This document shows, one piece after another, positions 26,742 to 35,407 of a stretch of DNA of 64,000 nucleotides. This DNA comes from Gemmatimonadaceae bacterium. GTDB taxonomy: Bacteria; Gemmatimonadota; Gemmatimonadetes; Gemmatimonadales; Gemmatimonadaceae. Both the position numbers and the translations under genes were made by a program. The notes below the pieces were generated by a model. The model searched no databases. It was not told the DNA's origin and saw nothing but the letters and a program-made list of their open reading frames with translations. How positions within the stretch are numbered: position 1 is the stretch's first letter; each line of letters opens with the position of its first letter. The stretch is from the NCBI GenBank assembly GCA_025358925.1, contig JANYHT010000039.1:62001-126000 (forward strand). Direction: 5' to 3'.

Positions 26742-27698
26742 TCAGCCGCCGACCGCGTCCTCGTTATACGCGCGAATGATGTCGCGCACTAACCGATGGC
26801 GGACCACATCAGCATCGGTGAAGTAATGGAAGCTGATACCGTCGATGCCATGCAGAATGCGTTCGATATGCATGAGGCCAGAGTCTTCGCGTTTCGGTAA
26901 ATCCACCTGCGTCTTATCGCCGGTAATAACGATTTTTGAGTTCACGCCGAGACGTGTGAGGAACATCTTCATCTGGAGGCCCGTCGCATTTTGTGCTTCG
27001 TCAAGTATGACGAATGCATCGCCGAGCGTACGACCACGCATAAAGGCGAGTGGTGCGACTTCAATCGTGCGTGACTCGATGGCTTTTTGAATCCGCTCGG
27101 CCGGCATGAGGTCATCCAGCGCATCGTACAAGGGACGCAAGTACGGATCAACTTTGGCTTGCATATCGCCTGGCAGGAAGCCGAGACTTTCGCCTGCCTC
27201 GACGGCGGGCCGCGCGAGAATGATGCGGCGCACCCGTTTGCGCATTAACGCGTCGACTGCCGCAGCCACCGCGAGATATGTCTTACCAGTACCAGCCGGC
27301 CCGATACCCACCACAATATCGTGTTCAGCAATTTGCTTCAAATATTCGGCCTGCCCCGGCGTTTTAGGCTGCACCGCGCGACGCGCACCGGGCAACACGA
27401 GCGTGTTGCCATTGGTGGCGCCAGGCGCATCAGCGGGGCGGTCTGTCAACGACAGTCGCAAAACGTCGTCGGCGAGAATTGCTCGCCCCTCACGCGCCAT
27501 GTGCACCATGGCCGTGGCGATGTGTTCCGCGCGCGAAACGACGTCCGGTTCTCCGCTAAGTGTAAGCGCATCACCGCGAAGAGCGACCCGTGCGCCTGTC
27601 GCGCGCGCGAGTTCCGCGAGATTGGCATCGTTCACGCCCGCGAGCACCAACAAATCCGCACCTTCGACAGACACTCGCGCAGTTTTGTGTTCGGTCAT
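26742..27698 (-). CDS. PhoH family ATPase
   Basis: The 318-residue protein has an N-terminal KH-like region (residues 15-70), then a PhoH ATPase domain with Walker A VGIGPAGTGKTYLAVAAAVD, RIILARPAVEAGESLGFLPG, Walker B VILDEAQNATGLQMKMFL, and SKIVITGDKTQVDLP. It belongs to the YbeZ/PhoH-like branch, which is usually encoded beside ybeY and thought to work with it in RNA metabolism. Its ATG overlaps the aspS stop as ATGA, so it is co-translated with aspS. Confidence 0.92.
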   Translation of the reverse strand: MTEHKTARVSVEGADLLVLAGVNDANLAELARATGARVALRGDALTLSGEPDVVSRAEHIATAMVHMAREGRAILADDVLRLSLTDRPADAPGATNGNTLVLPGARRAVQPKTPGQAEYLKQIAEHDIVVGIGPAGTGKTYLAVAAAVDALMRKRVRRIILARPAVEAGESLGFLPGDMQAKVDPYLRPLYDALDDLMPAERIQKAIESRTIEVAPLAFMRGRTLGDAFVILDEAQNATGLQMKMFLTRLGVNSKIVITGDKTQVDLPKREDSGLMHIERILHGIDGISFHYFTDADVVRHRLVRDIIRAYNEDAVGG

Positions 27699-29506
27699 GC
27701 GATTACTCCGTTCACGCGCAGCTTGAGACCAAGTTCGTCGAGATCCTTCATTGGCACGGACACAGGTGCTCCTTCGAAGAGCGATCGCGCCGCCGTTGTT
27801 TTAGGAAACGCAATCACATCTCGCAGTGACGGTGCTTTCGCGAGTAACATCACAATGCGATCAAAGCCAAGCGCAATTCCACCATGCGGCGGCGCACCGG
27901 CGCGAAGCCCTTCGAGCAGAAAGCCAAAACGTCGTTCCTGTTCGTCTGTTTCACCAATGCCAAGCAGCGCGAACATGCGTGACTGTACGGCCGGATCGCT
28001 GGTGCGAATGCTACCACCGCCGAGCTCTGTACCGTTCAACACGACGTCGTATGCGAGTGCGCGCCAACGCGCAGGCTCGTTTGGATAAGCGAGCATATCG
28101 GCTGGATGCGACGCCGTAAACGGATGGTGCACGGCGGCCAGCGCACCCGTCTCCGCATCCTGTTCAAACATCGGGAAATCGAAGACCCACAAAAAATGTT
28201 GCGCTTGATCATCGACGAGCTCGAGCCGACGCGCGCATTCCTGTCGCACGCGATCCAACGCAGGATTCGCGAAGCGATCCGCGGCGGCTACAAAGAGTGC
28301 GAGATCGCCATCACGCAACGCGAGGGCGGCACGCACGTCGTCGGTGAGAAATTTTGCAAGTGGTCCATCGTACGCACCATCCACATGCCGTACGCGCAGC
28401 AGTCCCGCCGCGCCTGCTCCCTTCGCGAGAGCCTCCAGTTCGTCAACCTGCTTCCGACTCCACGACGCGGCATTCGGCAGCACAATGCCGCGCACGCGAC
28501 CGCCAGCAGCGAGCGCCGAACGTGTAACACCGAAGTCGACCGAGCCGAACGATACACTGTAATCGCGAATCGGCAGTGCATATCGGAGGTCTGGTCGGTC
28601 ACATCCATACGTTTCCATCGCCTCCGCGTACGTCATTCTTGGAAACTGCGTTGGAATATCGTGACCTGCTTCCTTCCAAAGCGTTCCCACGAGTGCTTCT
28701 GCTAGTCGCAGAATATCTTCCTGCTCGACGAATGAAGCTTCTACGTCAATCTGTGTGAATTCTGGCTGCCGATCAGCGCGCAAATCTTCGTCGCGAAAGC
28801 AACGCGCGATTTGGAAGTACCGATCAAAACCGCAACACATAAACAGTTGTTTGTAGATTTGCGGCGATTGCGGCAGCGCATAAAACTCGCCGGGATGGAC
28901 CCGACTCGGCACGAGATAATCGCGCGCACCTTCCGGCGTTGGCTTCGTGAGAATCGGTGTTTCGAGTTCGAGGTAGCCGCGATCACTGAGAAACCTCCGA
29001 CTGACCTGTAGCAAGCGATGTCGCAAGACAAGATTCTCTTGCAATTCCGGTCGGCGCAAATCGAGATAGCGATGACGAAGACGTAATTCCTCCGCCGCGA
29101 GCTTTTCTCCACGACCGCGCGCGACTTGCAATGCGGGAGTGACAGCGGGACCCACAATGCGGAGCGAAGTTACGCGCAACTCGACGTCGCCGGTCAACAT
29201 CTCCGGATTGACTCGATCCGCCTCGCGCGCCACTAGCTCACCTTCACACAACACGACTGACTCGACGCCGACTGACGCGGCGAGCGCAATTACATTCGCC
29301 TCCGTCCACGCAGGACCAAAGGCCAATTGCACTAATCCCGTACGATCCCGCAAGTCGATGAACACCAGCCCACCAAGATCACGGCTGCGATGCACCCATC
29401 CGCCTAGCCGAACTGTACGCCCAACATCGCCGCGCCGCAGCAAGCCACACACGTCGGTGCGAAGCGATGTTGCAAGTTCGTTATTGTGAGACGGAGGCTC
29501 GATCAC
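27695..29506 (-). CDS. aspS: Aspartyl-tRNA synthetase (bacterial type)
   Basis: The 603-residue class II synthetase starts at GTG 29506 after a CAGGAG box. The OB-fold anticodon-binding domain is at residues 20-125 (VRLGGWVHRSRDLGGLVFID), motif 2 is FDRYFQIARCFRDEDLRADR, the bacterial GAD insertion lies around residues 300-400, and motif 3 is GIALGFDRIVMLLAKAPSLR. It charges tRNA-Asp. Whether it also charges tRNA-Asn cannot be judged here. It leads the aspS-phoH-ybeY-CNNM run. Confidence 0.96.
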   Translation of the reverse strand: MIEPPSHNNELATSLRTDVCGLLRRGDVGRTVRLGGWVHRSRDLGGLVFIDLRDRTGLVQLAFGPAWTEANVIALAASVGVESVVLCEGELVAREADRVNPEMLTGDVELRVTSLRIVGPAVTPALQVARGRGEKLAAEELRLRHRYLDLRRPELQENLVLRHRLLQVSRRFLSDRGYLELETPILTKPTPEGARDYLVPSRVHPGEFYALPQSPQIYKQLFMCCGFDRYFQIARCFRDEDLRADRQPEFTQIDVEASFVEQEDILRLAEALVGTLWKEAGHDIPTQFPRMTYAEAMETYGCDRPDLRYALPIRDYSVSFGSVDFGVTRSALAAGGRVRGIVLPNAASWSRKQVDELEALAKGAGAAGLLRVRHVDGAYDGPLAKFLTDDVRAALALRDGDLALFVAAADRFANPALDRVRQECARRLELVDDQAQHFLWVFDFPMFEQDAETGALAAVHHPFTASHPADMLAYPNEPARWRALAYDVVLNGTELGGGSIRTSDPAVQSRMFALLGIGETDEQERRFGFLLEGLRAGAPPHGGIALGFDRIVMLLAKAPSLRDVIAFPKTTAARSLFEGAPVSVPMKDLDELGLKLRVNGVIA

Positions 29507-29575
29507 GAACGGAACTCCTGGCGACGGCGCGCCACGGGGTGAGTATGCACAAGAACAGGAGGGCGGCGCGAATCG

Positions 29576-30046
29576 TCAGCGCGTGACGGAGCGCACCACG
29601 GTCACGAATTGCTCTGCAGAAGCTGACGCCCGCAATCGCGCAATCACGGTCGCATCGCTAACCACGTGTGAAAGGGCTCGCAGCGCCTGCAGATGCTCCG
29701 ACGGTGATTGCGTGGGGCTGAGGAGCAGAAATAGCACGTCCACCGGATTGCCGTTGGTGGCACCAAACGCGATGGGGTGATCGAGCACCGCAGCAGAAAG
29801 CAACACCTCGCGCACGAGGGGCGTTCGCACATGTGGAAATGCTACGCCGTCGTCAAGGGCTGTCGGACATTCCGCTTCGCGCGCCATGACGGCACGTAGC
29901 AATTCGGACTGCATCGGCGAATCGGGTGCAGCAAGCGCGACCAGTTCGGCGAGCACAGCGTCTTTGGTAATCGCGTGCAATGGAACGGCTACGTGAGCGG
30001 GAGTCAGCGAGGCGATAAAGGGCAAAGTTGTCCGAGATAAGTTCAA
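29576..30046 (-). CDS. PTS IIA-like (PtsN-type) regulatory protein
   Basis: The 156-residue EIIA-Man/Ntr fold protein has the phosphorylation site in GVAFPHVRTPLVREV (the His in FPH), preceded by REAECPTALDDG, and LFLLLSPTQSPSEHLQALRA in the second half. Proteins like this accept phosphate from the PTS and regulate, instead of transporting, when no IIB/IIC is nearby. No other PTS gene is near. A second, different PtsN-like protein is encoded at 58840-59292. It stands 69 bases upstream of aspS on the same strand. Confidence 0.85.
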   Translation of the reverse strand: MNLSRTTLPFIASLTPAHVAVPLHAITKDAVLAELVALAAPDSPMQSELLRAVMAREAECPTALDDGVAFPHVRTPLVREVLLSAAVLDHPIAFGATNGNPVDVLFLLLSPTQSPSEHLQALRALSHVVSDATVIARLRASASAEQFVTVVRSVTR

Positions 30047-30099
30047 GCACTCAAGTTAAGTCGCCTGCGTCCATCATGGTAGCGACTTTACGCCCTTGC

Positions 30100-30129
30100 T
30101 TGACCTTCATCAGCGAACGCCGCTACACT
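30100..30129 (+). promoter_or_regulatory. Predicted promoter of the outer-membrane protein gene
   Basis: TTGACC at 30100-30105 and TACACT at 30124-30129 are 18 bases apart. The ATG of the next gene is at 30138, eight bases after the -10 box, so transcription should begin at or within two bases of the start codon (leaderless mRNA). No ribosome binding site is present. Confidence 0.55.
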
Positions 30130-30137
30130 CCTCCGCA

Positions 30138-31031
30138 ATGCCTCACACGTTTTTCTGCAGCTTTTCCGCACTGTTCTTGGCCCAGGCTCTTTGGGCGCAA
30201 GCGGTGCCCGCTCGCGATTTATTACAATTTCCACTGGGCGCCGTGCTCGAGCCGGCAGCGTTCGCCGCTGAGCCCGGTGCGGGGTTGTGGAATCCAGCGG
30301 CCGGCACGTTGGCTCCTGGTGATCGCTGGCGCTTCGGCGTGGCCGCACTGACGCCCACCGCCGATCAAGGCGTGGACGGACGCCTCATTTCTGCTGCATG
30401 GCGACGTCGCAATGGCGTAACCGTGAACGCGTCGATTGCGCGATTTGCCATCGCCAACATTATTCGCACCGAATCCGATCCCACGGCCGTCGGAGACGTG
30501 ACGTACAACAGTCTGCTTGTCTCGATTGGCGCGTCACGCGACGTAATTCCGAATGTTACGGTGGGTGTGTCCGCACGCTGGCGTGAGGGACGGGCTGATC
30601 GTGAAGTGCGCGATGCAGTCGCCGCCGATCTGGGTTTCGTCATTCACGATTTGCCATGGCGAAACGCGCGCGTCGCGGTTTCGAGTTTTTTGTGGCGACC
30701 GGGCCGTGAAATCGATGATCGGCCAGCGGTTTTAGCCGCAATTGATGCCCGCGTGGCTGGCACAGCTGGTCGCGAATTTCGTGCAGGGTACAGCCACAAT
30801 GGTGTGACACGGGGCGCACAAGAAGACGGACCATTTGCGTCAATGCGACTTGATCTCCTGGAGGCGCGTGCGGCCTTCCTGCGCACTACCTCCGCCGGGC
30901 ACGCGGTATCACGCATTCGATCGGGTCTCGCCTTGCACTTCACGCGCTACGTGGTGGGACTCGCTCGTGAGGAAGGCGCATCTGGCTTAGGCCCGTTGTA
31001 TCAATTCACGCTTAGTACCACCATTCGGTGA
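30138..31031 (+). CDS. Predicted outer-membrane beta-barrel protein (PorV/UPF0164-like)
   Basis: ATG 30138 gives 297 residues; an upstream in-frame start would lie inside the promoter. Residues 1-21 are a signal peptide (HTFFCSFSALFLAQALWAQA). The mature part begins with the FLGAVLEPAAFAAEPGAGLW-like segment seen in PorV/UPF0164 barrels and continues with alternating strands (VTVNASIARFAIANIIRT, NVTVGVSARW, FTLSTTIR at the C-terminus, ending in a typical barrel signal). It probably sits in the outer membrane. No partner genes for secretion are nearby. Function unknown. Confidence 0.65.
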   Translation: MPHTFFCSFSALFLAQALWAQAVPARDLLQFPLGAVLEPAAFAAEPGAGLWNPAAGTLAPGDRWRFGVAALTPTADQGVDGRLISAAWRRRNGVTVNASIARFAIANIIRTESDPTAVGDVTYNSLLVSIGASRDVIPNVTVGVSARWREGRADREVRDAVAADLGFVIHDLPWRNARVAVSSFLWRPGREIDDRPAVLAAIDARVAGTAGREFRAGYSHNGVTRGAQEDGPFASMRLDLLEARAAFLRTTSAGHAVSRIRSGLALHFTRYVVGLAREEGASGLGPLYQFTLSTTIR

Positions 31032-32152
31032 TGATCGCCATGCCTGATGGTACCGCAGCACCGCCAGGTGCGGTGGTAAAAGAAAACTTGTTGGACCTCG
31101 ATCCAGAAACGGCGCTTGCGCGCTTGCGCTCGTGGCTCGCCGAGCACGGTGAACCGTCATATCGCGCTGCACAGATTTTTCGTCGTTTATGGGAGTTCCC
31201 CGTGGACTCATTCGACGCGATCACAGAGCTCCCCAAGATTTTGCGCGAGCAGTTGACGAGCAGCTTCATGTTGCCACGGCTCGAGTTGGCTACGCGTCAA
31301 ACATCGACGGACGGTACACAGAAATTTCTGTTTCGACTCACCGATGGGCAGCTCATCGAGACCGTATCGATTCCGGACGGGGATCGACTCACTGTGTGTA
31401 TCTCCTCGCAGGCCGGTTGCGCTCTGCAGTGTGCGTTTTGTGCCACGGGCGCGATGGGTTTTCAACGCAATCTCACGCCGTCGGAAATAGCCGGACAGGT
31501 GCGCGAACTGCGCCTCCTTGCATCCTCGTCAGTCGCCACGAATATCGTGTTTATGGGCATGGGTGAGCCGTTAATGAATTGGTCGGCCGTGAGTGTTGCA
31601 CTCACGTTGCTCAACGACGCGCGCGCCCTCGGCATCGGGGCGCGACACATCACGATTTCCACCGTAGGAATTTTGCCGGGAATCGTGGCGTTAGCCGCTC
31701 GGCCTGAGCAATTTCGTCTGGCGATCTCGGTGCATGCGCCGAGTGAGGCGTTGCGCCACACCCTGATGCCGGTCAACACCAAATATCCATTGGCCGATGT
31801 GATTGACGCCGCGCGCGTGTTTGATCGTCGTGTCACGTTTGAGTATGTGTTACTAGGTGGCGTGAACGATCAGGCGGAACACGCGGCGCAACTTGCCGCG
31901 CTTGCTCGCGAGTGTCGCGCGTTCGTCAATCTCATTCCGCTCCACCCAGGTGGGTCAATGGGATTTTCACCGTCATCGCCCGCCGTGATCGCGTCGTTCG
32001 CGCGTGCGCTTCGTGCGCGAAATGTCGAAACTGCGGTGCGTCGTAGTCGCGGACTCGATATCGCGGCAGCGTGTGGGCAGTTACGGACGGAACGGTTGGG
32101 TCGACGACTTCCAGTCGTCCGCGATGAAGACGGTCACGTCCACGAGGCGTGA
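31031..32152 (+). CDS. rlmN: Dual-specificity RNA methyltransferase RlmN (radical SAM)
   Basis: About 373 residues. The radical-SAM cluster motif CxxxCxxC is GCALQCAFCATG, preceded by the catalytic-site cysteine in TVCISSQAG; the methyl-carrying C-terminal cysteine lies in DIAAACGQL. NIVFMGMGEPLMNW is also diagnostic. RlmN makes 2-methyladenosine at 23S rRNA A2503 and tRNA position 37. ATG 31031 overlaps the upstream stop by one base (TGATG); GTG 31028 and ATG 31040 are alternatives. The last 72 bases overlap the convergent LytR_C gene. Confidence 0.95.
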   Translation: MIAMPDGTAAPPGAVVKENLLDLDPETALARLRSWLAEHGEPSYRAAQIFRRLWEFPVDSFDAITELPKILREQLTSSFMLPRLELATRQTSTDGTQKFLFRLTDGQLIETVSIPDGDRLTVCISSQAGCALQCAFCATGAMGFQRNLTPSEIAGQVRELRLLASSSVATNIVFMGMGEPLMNWSAVSVALTLLNDARALGIGARHITISTVGILPGIVALAARPEQFRLAISVHAPSEALRHTLMPVNTKYPLADVIDAARVFDRRVTFEYVLLGGVNDQAEHAAQLAALARECRAFVNLIPLHPGGSMGFSPSSPAVIASFARALRARNVETAVRRSRGLDIAAACGQLRTERLGRRLPVVRDEDGHVHEA

Positions 32153-32581
32153 GCTATCTGCATGTGATTCAATCGTACCAGTGCCGAGTGCACGTCGAAT
32201 GCGATCCGCCCAATCGATGTGATCCGTGTGGGTGACGATCAGCGTTGACGCACGATGTAACGCCGCGTCACCTTCGAAATCCACAACGTCGAATCCATAG
32301 TCGCGTAACGCAAAGGTTGCGCGTTTCGCGAGTCCCTGTGTCACCGTCGTGTTGACGACGCGCACGCGAATGCGAATGCCACGTGGAGCGCGCGCGAGCG
32401 AGTCGGTTACGTTTGCCGCCACGCGCATCTCTGCGTCGACATGTATTGGCGGGCGCAGGGCAAACCAGCCGGCGACGGAGACGCCGGTCACAACCCCCAC
32501 GGCAACCAGTGCGAGCCAACCGCGGCCGCGCGGTCGCGGCCTCTCGTTGGGCGGCGGTAACGATGGCATGTTCGATGTCAT
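32081..32581 (-). CDS. LytR C-terminal-domain protein with TM anchor
   Basis: ATG 32581 overlaps the upstream stop (ATGA) and gives 166 residues. Residues 18-42 are a transmembrane anchor (GWLALVAVGVVTGVSVAGWF). The remainder is a LytR_C domain: RIRVRVVNTTVTQGLAKRAT, LRDYGFDVVDFEGDA and the final strand RLVDVTVFIADDW. The domain is found on cell-envelope attachment proteins and alone in membrane proteins; its role is unclear. It follows the YqeK-like gene. The 3-prime 72 bases are also coding for RlmN on the other strand. Confidence 0.82.
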   Translation of the reverse strand: MTSNMPSLPPPNERPRPRGRGWLALVAVGVVTGVSVAGWFALRPPIHVDAEMRVAANVTDSLARAPRGIRIRVRVVNTTVTQGLAKRATFALRDYGFDVVDFEGDAALHRASTLIVTHTDHIDWADRIRRALGTGTIESHADSSRLVDVTVFIADDWKSSTQPFRP

Positions 32582-33123
32582 CGTACGGCGTTCCACAGGG
32601 CAATGGTTTCCGGTGCGAGGCCTTTGCCCTCGCGCAGTGCCCACTCGATACGCACCCGCACCACTTGGCGAAACACTTCATCAAAGGCCTCCGGGACGCG
32701 CTCGGCAAGAAAGCGTCGATCCGTTTGCATAAATCCTCGACCTGGCTCTAAGAAATCCGCCATGTATAGCGCGCGTCCGGTGCGCGTCCATTCCACACTG
32801 CCAATGGTATGCCAACGAATGGCCTCGATCACATCATTGCGCAGTTCGCCCTCTTCGTACAAGCGCAGCGCGGCCGCAGGACCGTGCAGCATGCCAAAGG
32901 GTCGTTGCAGATCGCCTGTCATCTCACGCAGCCGCGGTTCGTCGGCATCGCGTAGCGCGTCGTGCCAGTTTCCCGCATCGATCCATGCTGTTGTTTCAAC
33001 GTCGCTCAGCTTCATGATTGACGCCCATCGCGCCAGCAGGCTGACGACGCGCTGCACATGCTCACGACGTTTCGGCGACATCACCGACCACGTTAGCAAC
33101 ACCCGGCCCACTGCCGTGCTCAC
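32578..33123 (-). CDS. HD-domain hydrolase, YqeK-like
   Basis: The 181-residue product matches the HD-type hydrolase YqeK family: REHVQRVVSLLARWASIMKL as the first helix with the metal His, NWHDALRDAD as the HD pair, MLHGPAAALRLYEEGELRND, AIRWHTIGSVEWTRTGRALY and MADFLEPGR. YqeK enzymes cleave diadenosine tetraphosphate symmetrically to ADP. In other bacteria yqeK lies with nadD and rsfS, often followed by a LytR_C gene; here only the LytR_C neighbour is present. It starts at GTG 33123, 24 bases after trpA. Confidence 0.75.
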   Translation of the reverse strand: MSTAVGRVLLTWSVMSPKRREHVQRVVSLLARWASIMKLSDVETTAWIDAGNWHDALRDADEPRLREMTGDLQRPFGMLHGPAAALRLYEEGELRNDVIEAIRWHTIGSVEWTRTGRALYMADFLEPGRGFMQTDRRFLAERVPEAFDEVFRQVVRVRIEWALREGKGLAPETIALWNAVR

Positions 33124-33147
33124 GAGCGCGTGCTCACAGCAGCCTCG

Positions 33148-33966
33148 TCATGCCACGTCGATCGCGGCGCGAAGACTCACGGCTAGGGCGATGGCTTCTT
33201 CGACCGACCGTTCTGCGGCGCGAACAAGCGCGCTGCCAACGATCACGCCGTCACCAAGCACTGCCGCCGCGCGCGCTTGTTCTGGTGTCGAAATGCCAAA
33301 GCCGATGCAGATGGGAAGCGTTGTTGACGCACGCAATCGCGCGACCGTCGCGGGCAATTCGTCCGACAGGGAATCCTGTTCTCCAGTGACTCCCATCCGG
33401 CTAATGAGGTAGACAAATCCGCCACCATGCGCGCCGATTTCCGCCATGCGCGCGGCGGGAGTAGTCGGCGCCACGAGTCGCACAAAGTCGAGCCCACTGG
33501 CACCGAACCACGCCTCGCGCGCGGGATCTGCACCGACGGGGAGGTCCGTTACGAGCACCCCGCTCACTCCAGCGGCGCGCGCGCGAGCGAGTACGTCCGG
33601 ACCCGCAGCGATGATCGGATTCAAATAGCTAAACAGTACCACGGGCACTGTCACTGCCGCCTCGGCTATAAGTGCAAGTGTACGCTCGAGGGTCATGCCC
33701 TGCTCGATCGCCATTTGCGAGCTACGCTGAATAACAGGTCCGTCCGCCAGTGGATCGGAAAATGGAACGCCGACTTCGATCACGTCCGCGCCAGCCTGCT
33801 CGAGACCGCGTAAGAGTTGTACACTTTTTGCGACGTTGGGATGCCCCGCCGTCACGTAGCACACGAGCGCACGGCGTCCCTCTACCCGTAGTGCGACGAA
33901 TCGTGCGCTCAGCGGCGATGCGGTGGGCACCGCCTTAGGCGAAGTAGTCGCTGATGCTAATACCAT
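33148..33966 (-). CDS. trpA: Tryptophan synthase alpha chain
   Basis: The 272-residue TIM barrel has catalytic Glu in DVIEVGVPFSDPLADGPVIQ and Asp in GVLVTDLPVG. FVRLVAPTTPAARM, FVYLISRMGVTG and ICIGFGISTPEQARAA are all standard. It cleaves indole-3-glycerol phosphate and passes indole to TrpB. ATG 33966 overlaps the HD-GYP gene by 32 bases; GTG 33930 just past that stop is the alternative start. Unusually, trpB is not next to it: two signalling-type genes lie between. Confidence 0.96.
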   Translation of the reverse strand: MVLASATTSPKAVPTASPLSARFVALRVEGRRALVCYVTAGHPNVAKSVQLLRGLEQAGADVIEVGVPFSDPLADGPVIQRSSQMAIEQGMTLERTLALIAEAAVTVPVVLFSYLNPIIAAGPDVLARARAAGVSGVLVTDLPVGADPAREAWFGASGLDFVRLVAPTTPAARMAEIGAHGGGFVYLISRMGVTGEQDSLSDELPATVARLRASTTLPICIGFGISTPEQARAAAVLGDGVIVGSALVRAAERSVEEAIALAVSLRAAIDVA

Positions 33967-35407
33967 ATCGTTCCGGATCCTCAGTGCGAATGATGGTGCG
34001 TAAAAAATGTCCGCTGTCGTCGCGTCTCGTCAGATCGCACAATGTCGTATCGACGATGCGATTGCCTTGCGCATCGGAGAGCAATCGAACGATGGGACGC
34101 GAGAGCGCCGTGGGCTCTGGGCTCGCTTGTTGTACCAATGCCAATTCAAAACTGTCGAGGACGACGACCGTCCCGACCGGATAGATACCGGTCAAATTGA
34201 TAAATGCTTTGACGATAACAGGATCGAGTCCGAGTCGTGCGTTGTCGCGCATACCGCGTAGCACATCCGCTGGTGACCACGGCGAGGCTTGGTACACACG
34301 TGTCGTGGTTGCGGCATCGAAGCCGTCGGCAACGGCAATGACGCGACTGAACAATGACATTCGGCGCGCGCGCACTGGACGGGGATAACCTGACAAATCC
34401 GTACGCATATGATGTTCGAACGCCGCGATCATCGGGCGCCACGCGCGCCCGGTACCTGCGGGTAGTGACAAGAGTGCCAATACGCCCTGCCACGTATGCG
34501 TCTGCAGAAGGGCGCGCTCCGCCTCGTCAAGAACGCCGCGTTTGTTCAATACCTCGAGCGGCACGCGCGATTTCCCAATATCGTGCAGTAGCGCCGCGAG
34601 TCCGAGGTCCAACAGCTGCAATTTGGATAGTCCAATGCGTCGACCCAGCGCGGTTGACAAAATGCACACGTTCACGCTGTGCACAAATGTGTACTCGTCA
34701 AACTCGCGCAACGTTGTCAGCCCGAGCATGGACGCGGTGTCAGTGAGAATCGCATCCACAATGCCCTGCACGGCGCGTTTGACTCGCTTCAGGCTTGGAC
34801 TCTTCCCGAGTCGAGCGGATGTCATGACATCGCGCGTAACATCGAGCGAGCGCACATAAGTTTGACGCGCTCGTTCCTTCTGGTCCAGCTCCGCGTCATC
34901 ACCGCCCGGCTCGTCGCTCGGCGGTGATAATTCGAAGCCGACAATTGACGCCTGCTCAAGGCGTGCCGCCAAAAGTCCCATGCGATCTTCTTCGGGCACG
35001 GTGATTGGTGGCGCCTGCAAGAACGATAACACCACCACCCACGAGCGCGCCGCTGGCGCACCAACGATAGTTAGCCCGCCGATACCCGCTTCGCGAAAGA
35101 GGCCGAGCACATGTGCGACCGCCGCATAGTTGTCCAGTGTTAGGCGGAGTCGCGTTTCGTTGATGAACAGATAATCGCCAATGCGGCGCACTCCGCACGT
35201 ACCGTCGGTATCCGTAACACGCGCGACGGCTGTTGCCAATTCACTCATTGCCTTCTGCACGGCGTTATTTTCAACAGGATACATCCGCACGGCGCGAACA
35301 GCACCGTGCAACGCGACGATCAATGCTCGCGATGTGCGTTGTACGCTGTGTTCCGTCGCGACATGTTCGCGCACCGCGTGTTCTGTCGAGGCCGACGTAT
35401 CGTTCAC
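33935..35407 (-). CDS. HD-GYP domain protein embedded in the trp operon
   Basis: GTG 35407 overlaps the stop of the HEAT gene (GTGA) and gives 490 residues. Residues 25-135 form a module like that at the N-terminus of the HEAT protein (ALHGAVRAVRMYPVENNAVQ). Residues 235-420 are an HD-GYP domain with FVHSVNVCILSTALG, ALLHDIGKSRVPLEVLNKRG, the later His in LQTHTWQG and EHHMRTDLSGYP. The HHExxDGxGYP consensus is changed at E (to M) and G (to L), while all His/Asp metal ligands remain. It may hydrolyse a cyclic dinucleotide or only bind one. Confidence 0.85.
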   Translation of the reverse strand: MNDTSASTEHAVREHVATEHSVQRTSRALIVALHGAVRAVRMYPVENNAVQKAMSELATAVARVTDTDGTCGVRRIGDYLFINETRLRLTLDNYAAVAHVLGLFREAGIGGLTIVGAPAARSWVVVLSFLQAPPITVPEEDRMGLLAARLEQASIVGFELSPPSDEPGGDDAELDQKERARQTYVRSLDVTRDVMTSARLGKSPSLKRVKRAVQGIVDAILTDTASMLGLTTLREFDEYTFVHSVNVCILSTALGRRIGLSKLQLLDLGLAALLHDIGKSRVPLEVLNKRGVLDEAERALLQTHTWQGVLALLSLPAGTGRAWRPMIAAFEHHMRTDLSGYPRPVRARRMSLFSRVIAVADGFDAATTTRVYQASPWSPADVLRGMRDNARLGLDPVIVKAFINLTGIYPVGTVVVLDSFELALVQQASPEPTALSRPIVRLLSDAQGNRIVDTTLCDLTRRDDSGHFLRTIIRTEDPERYGISISDYFA

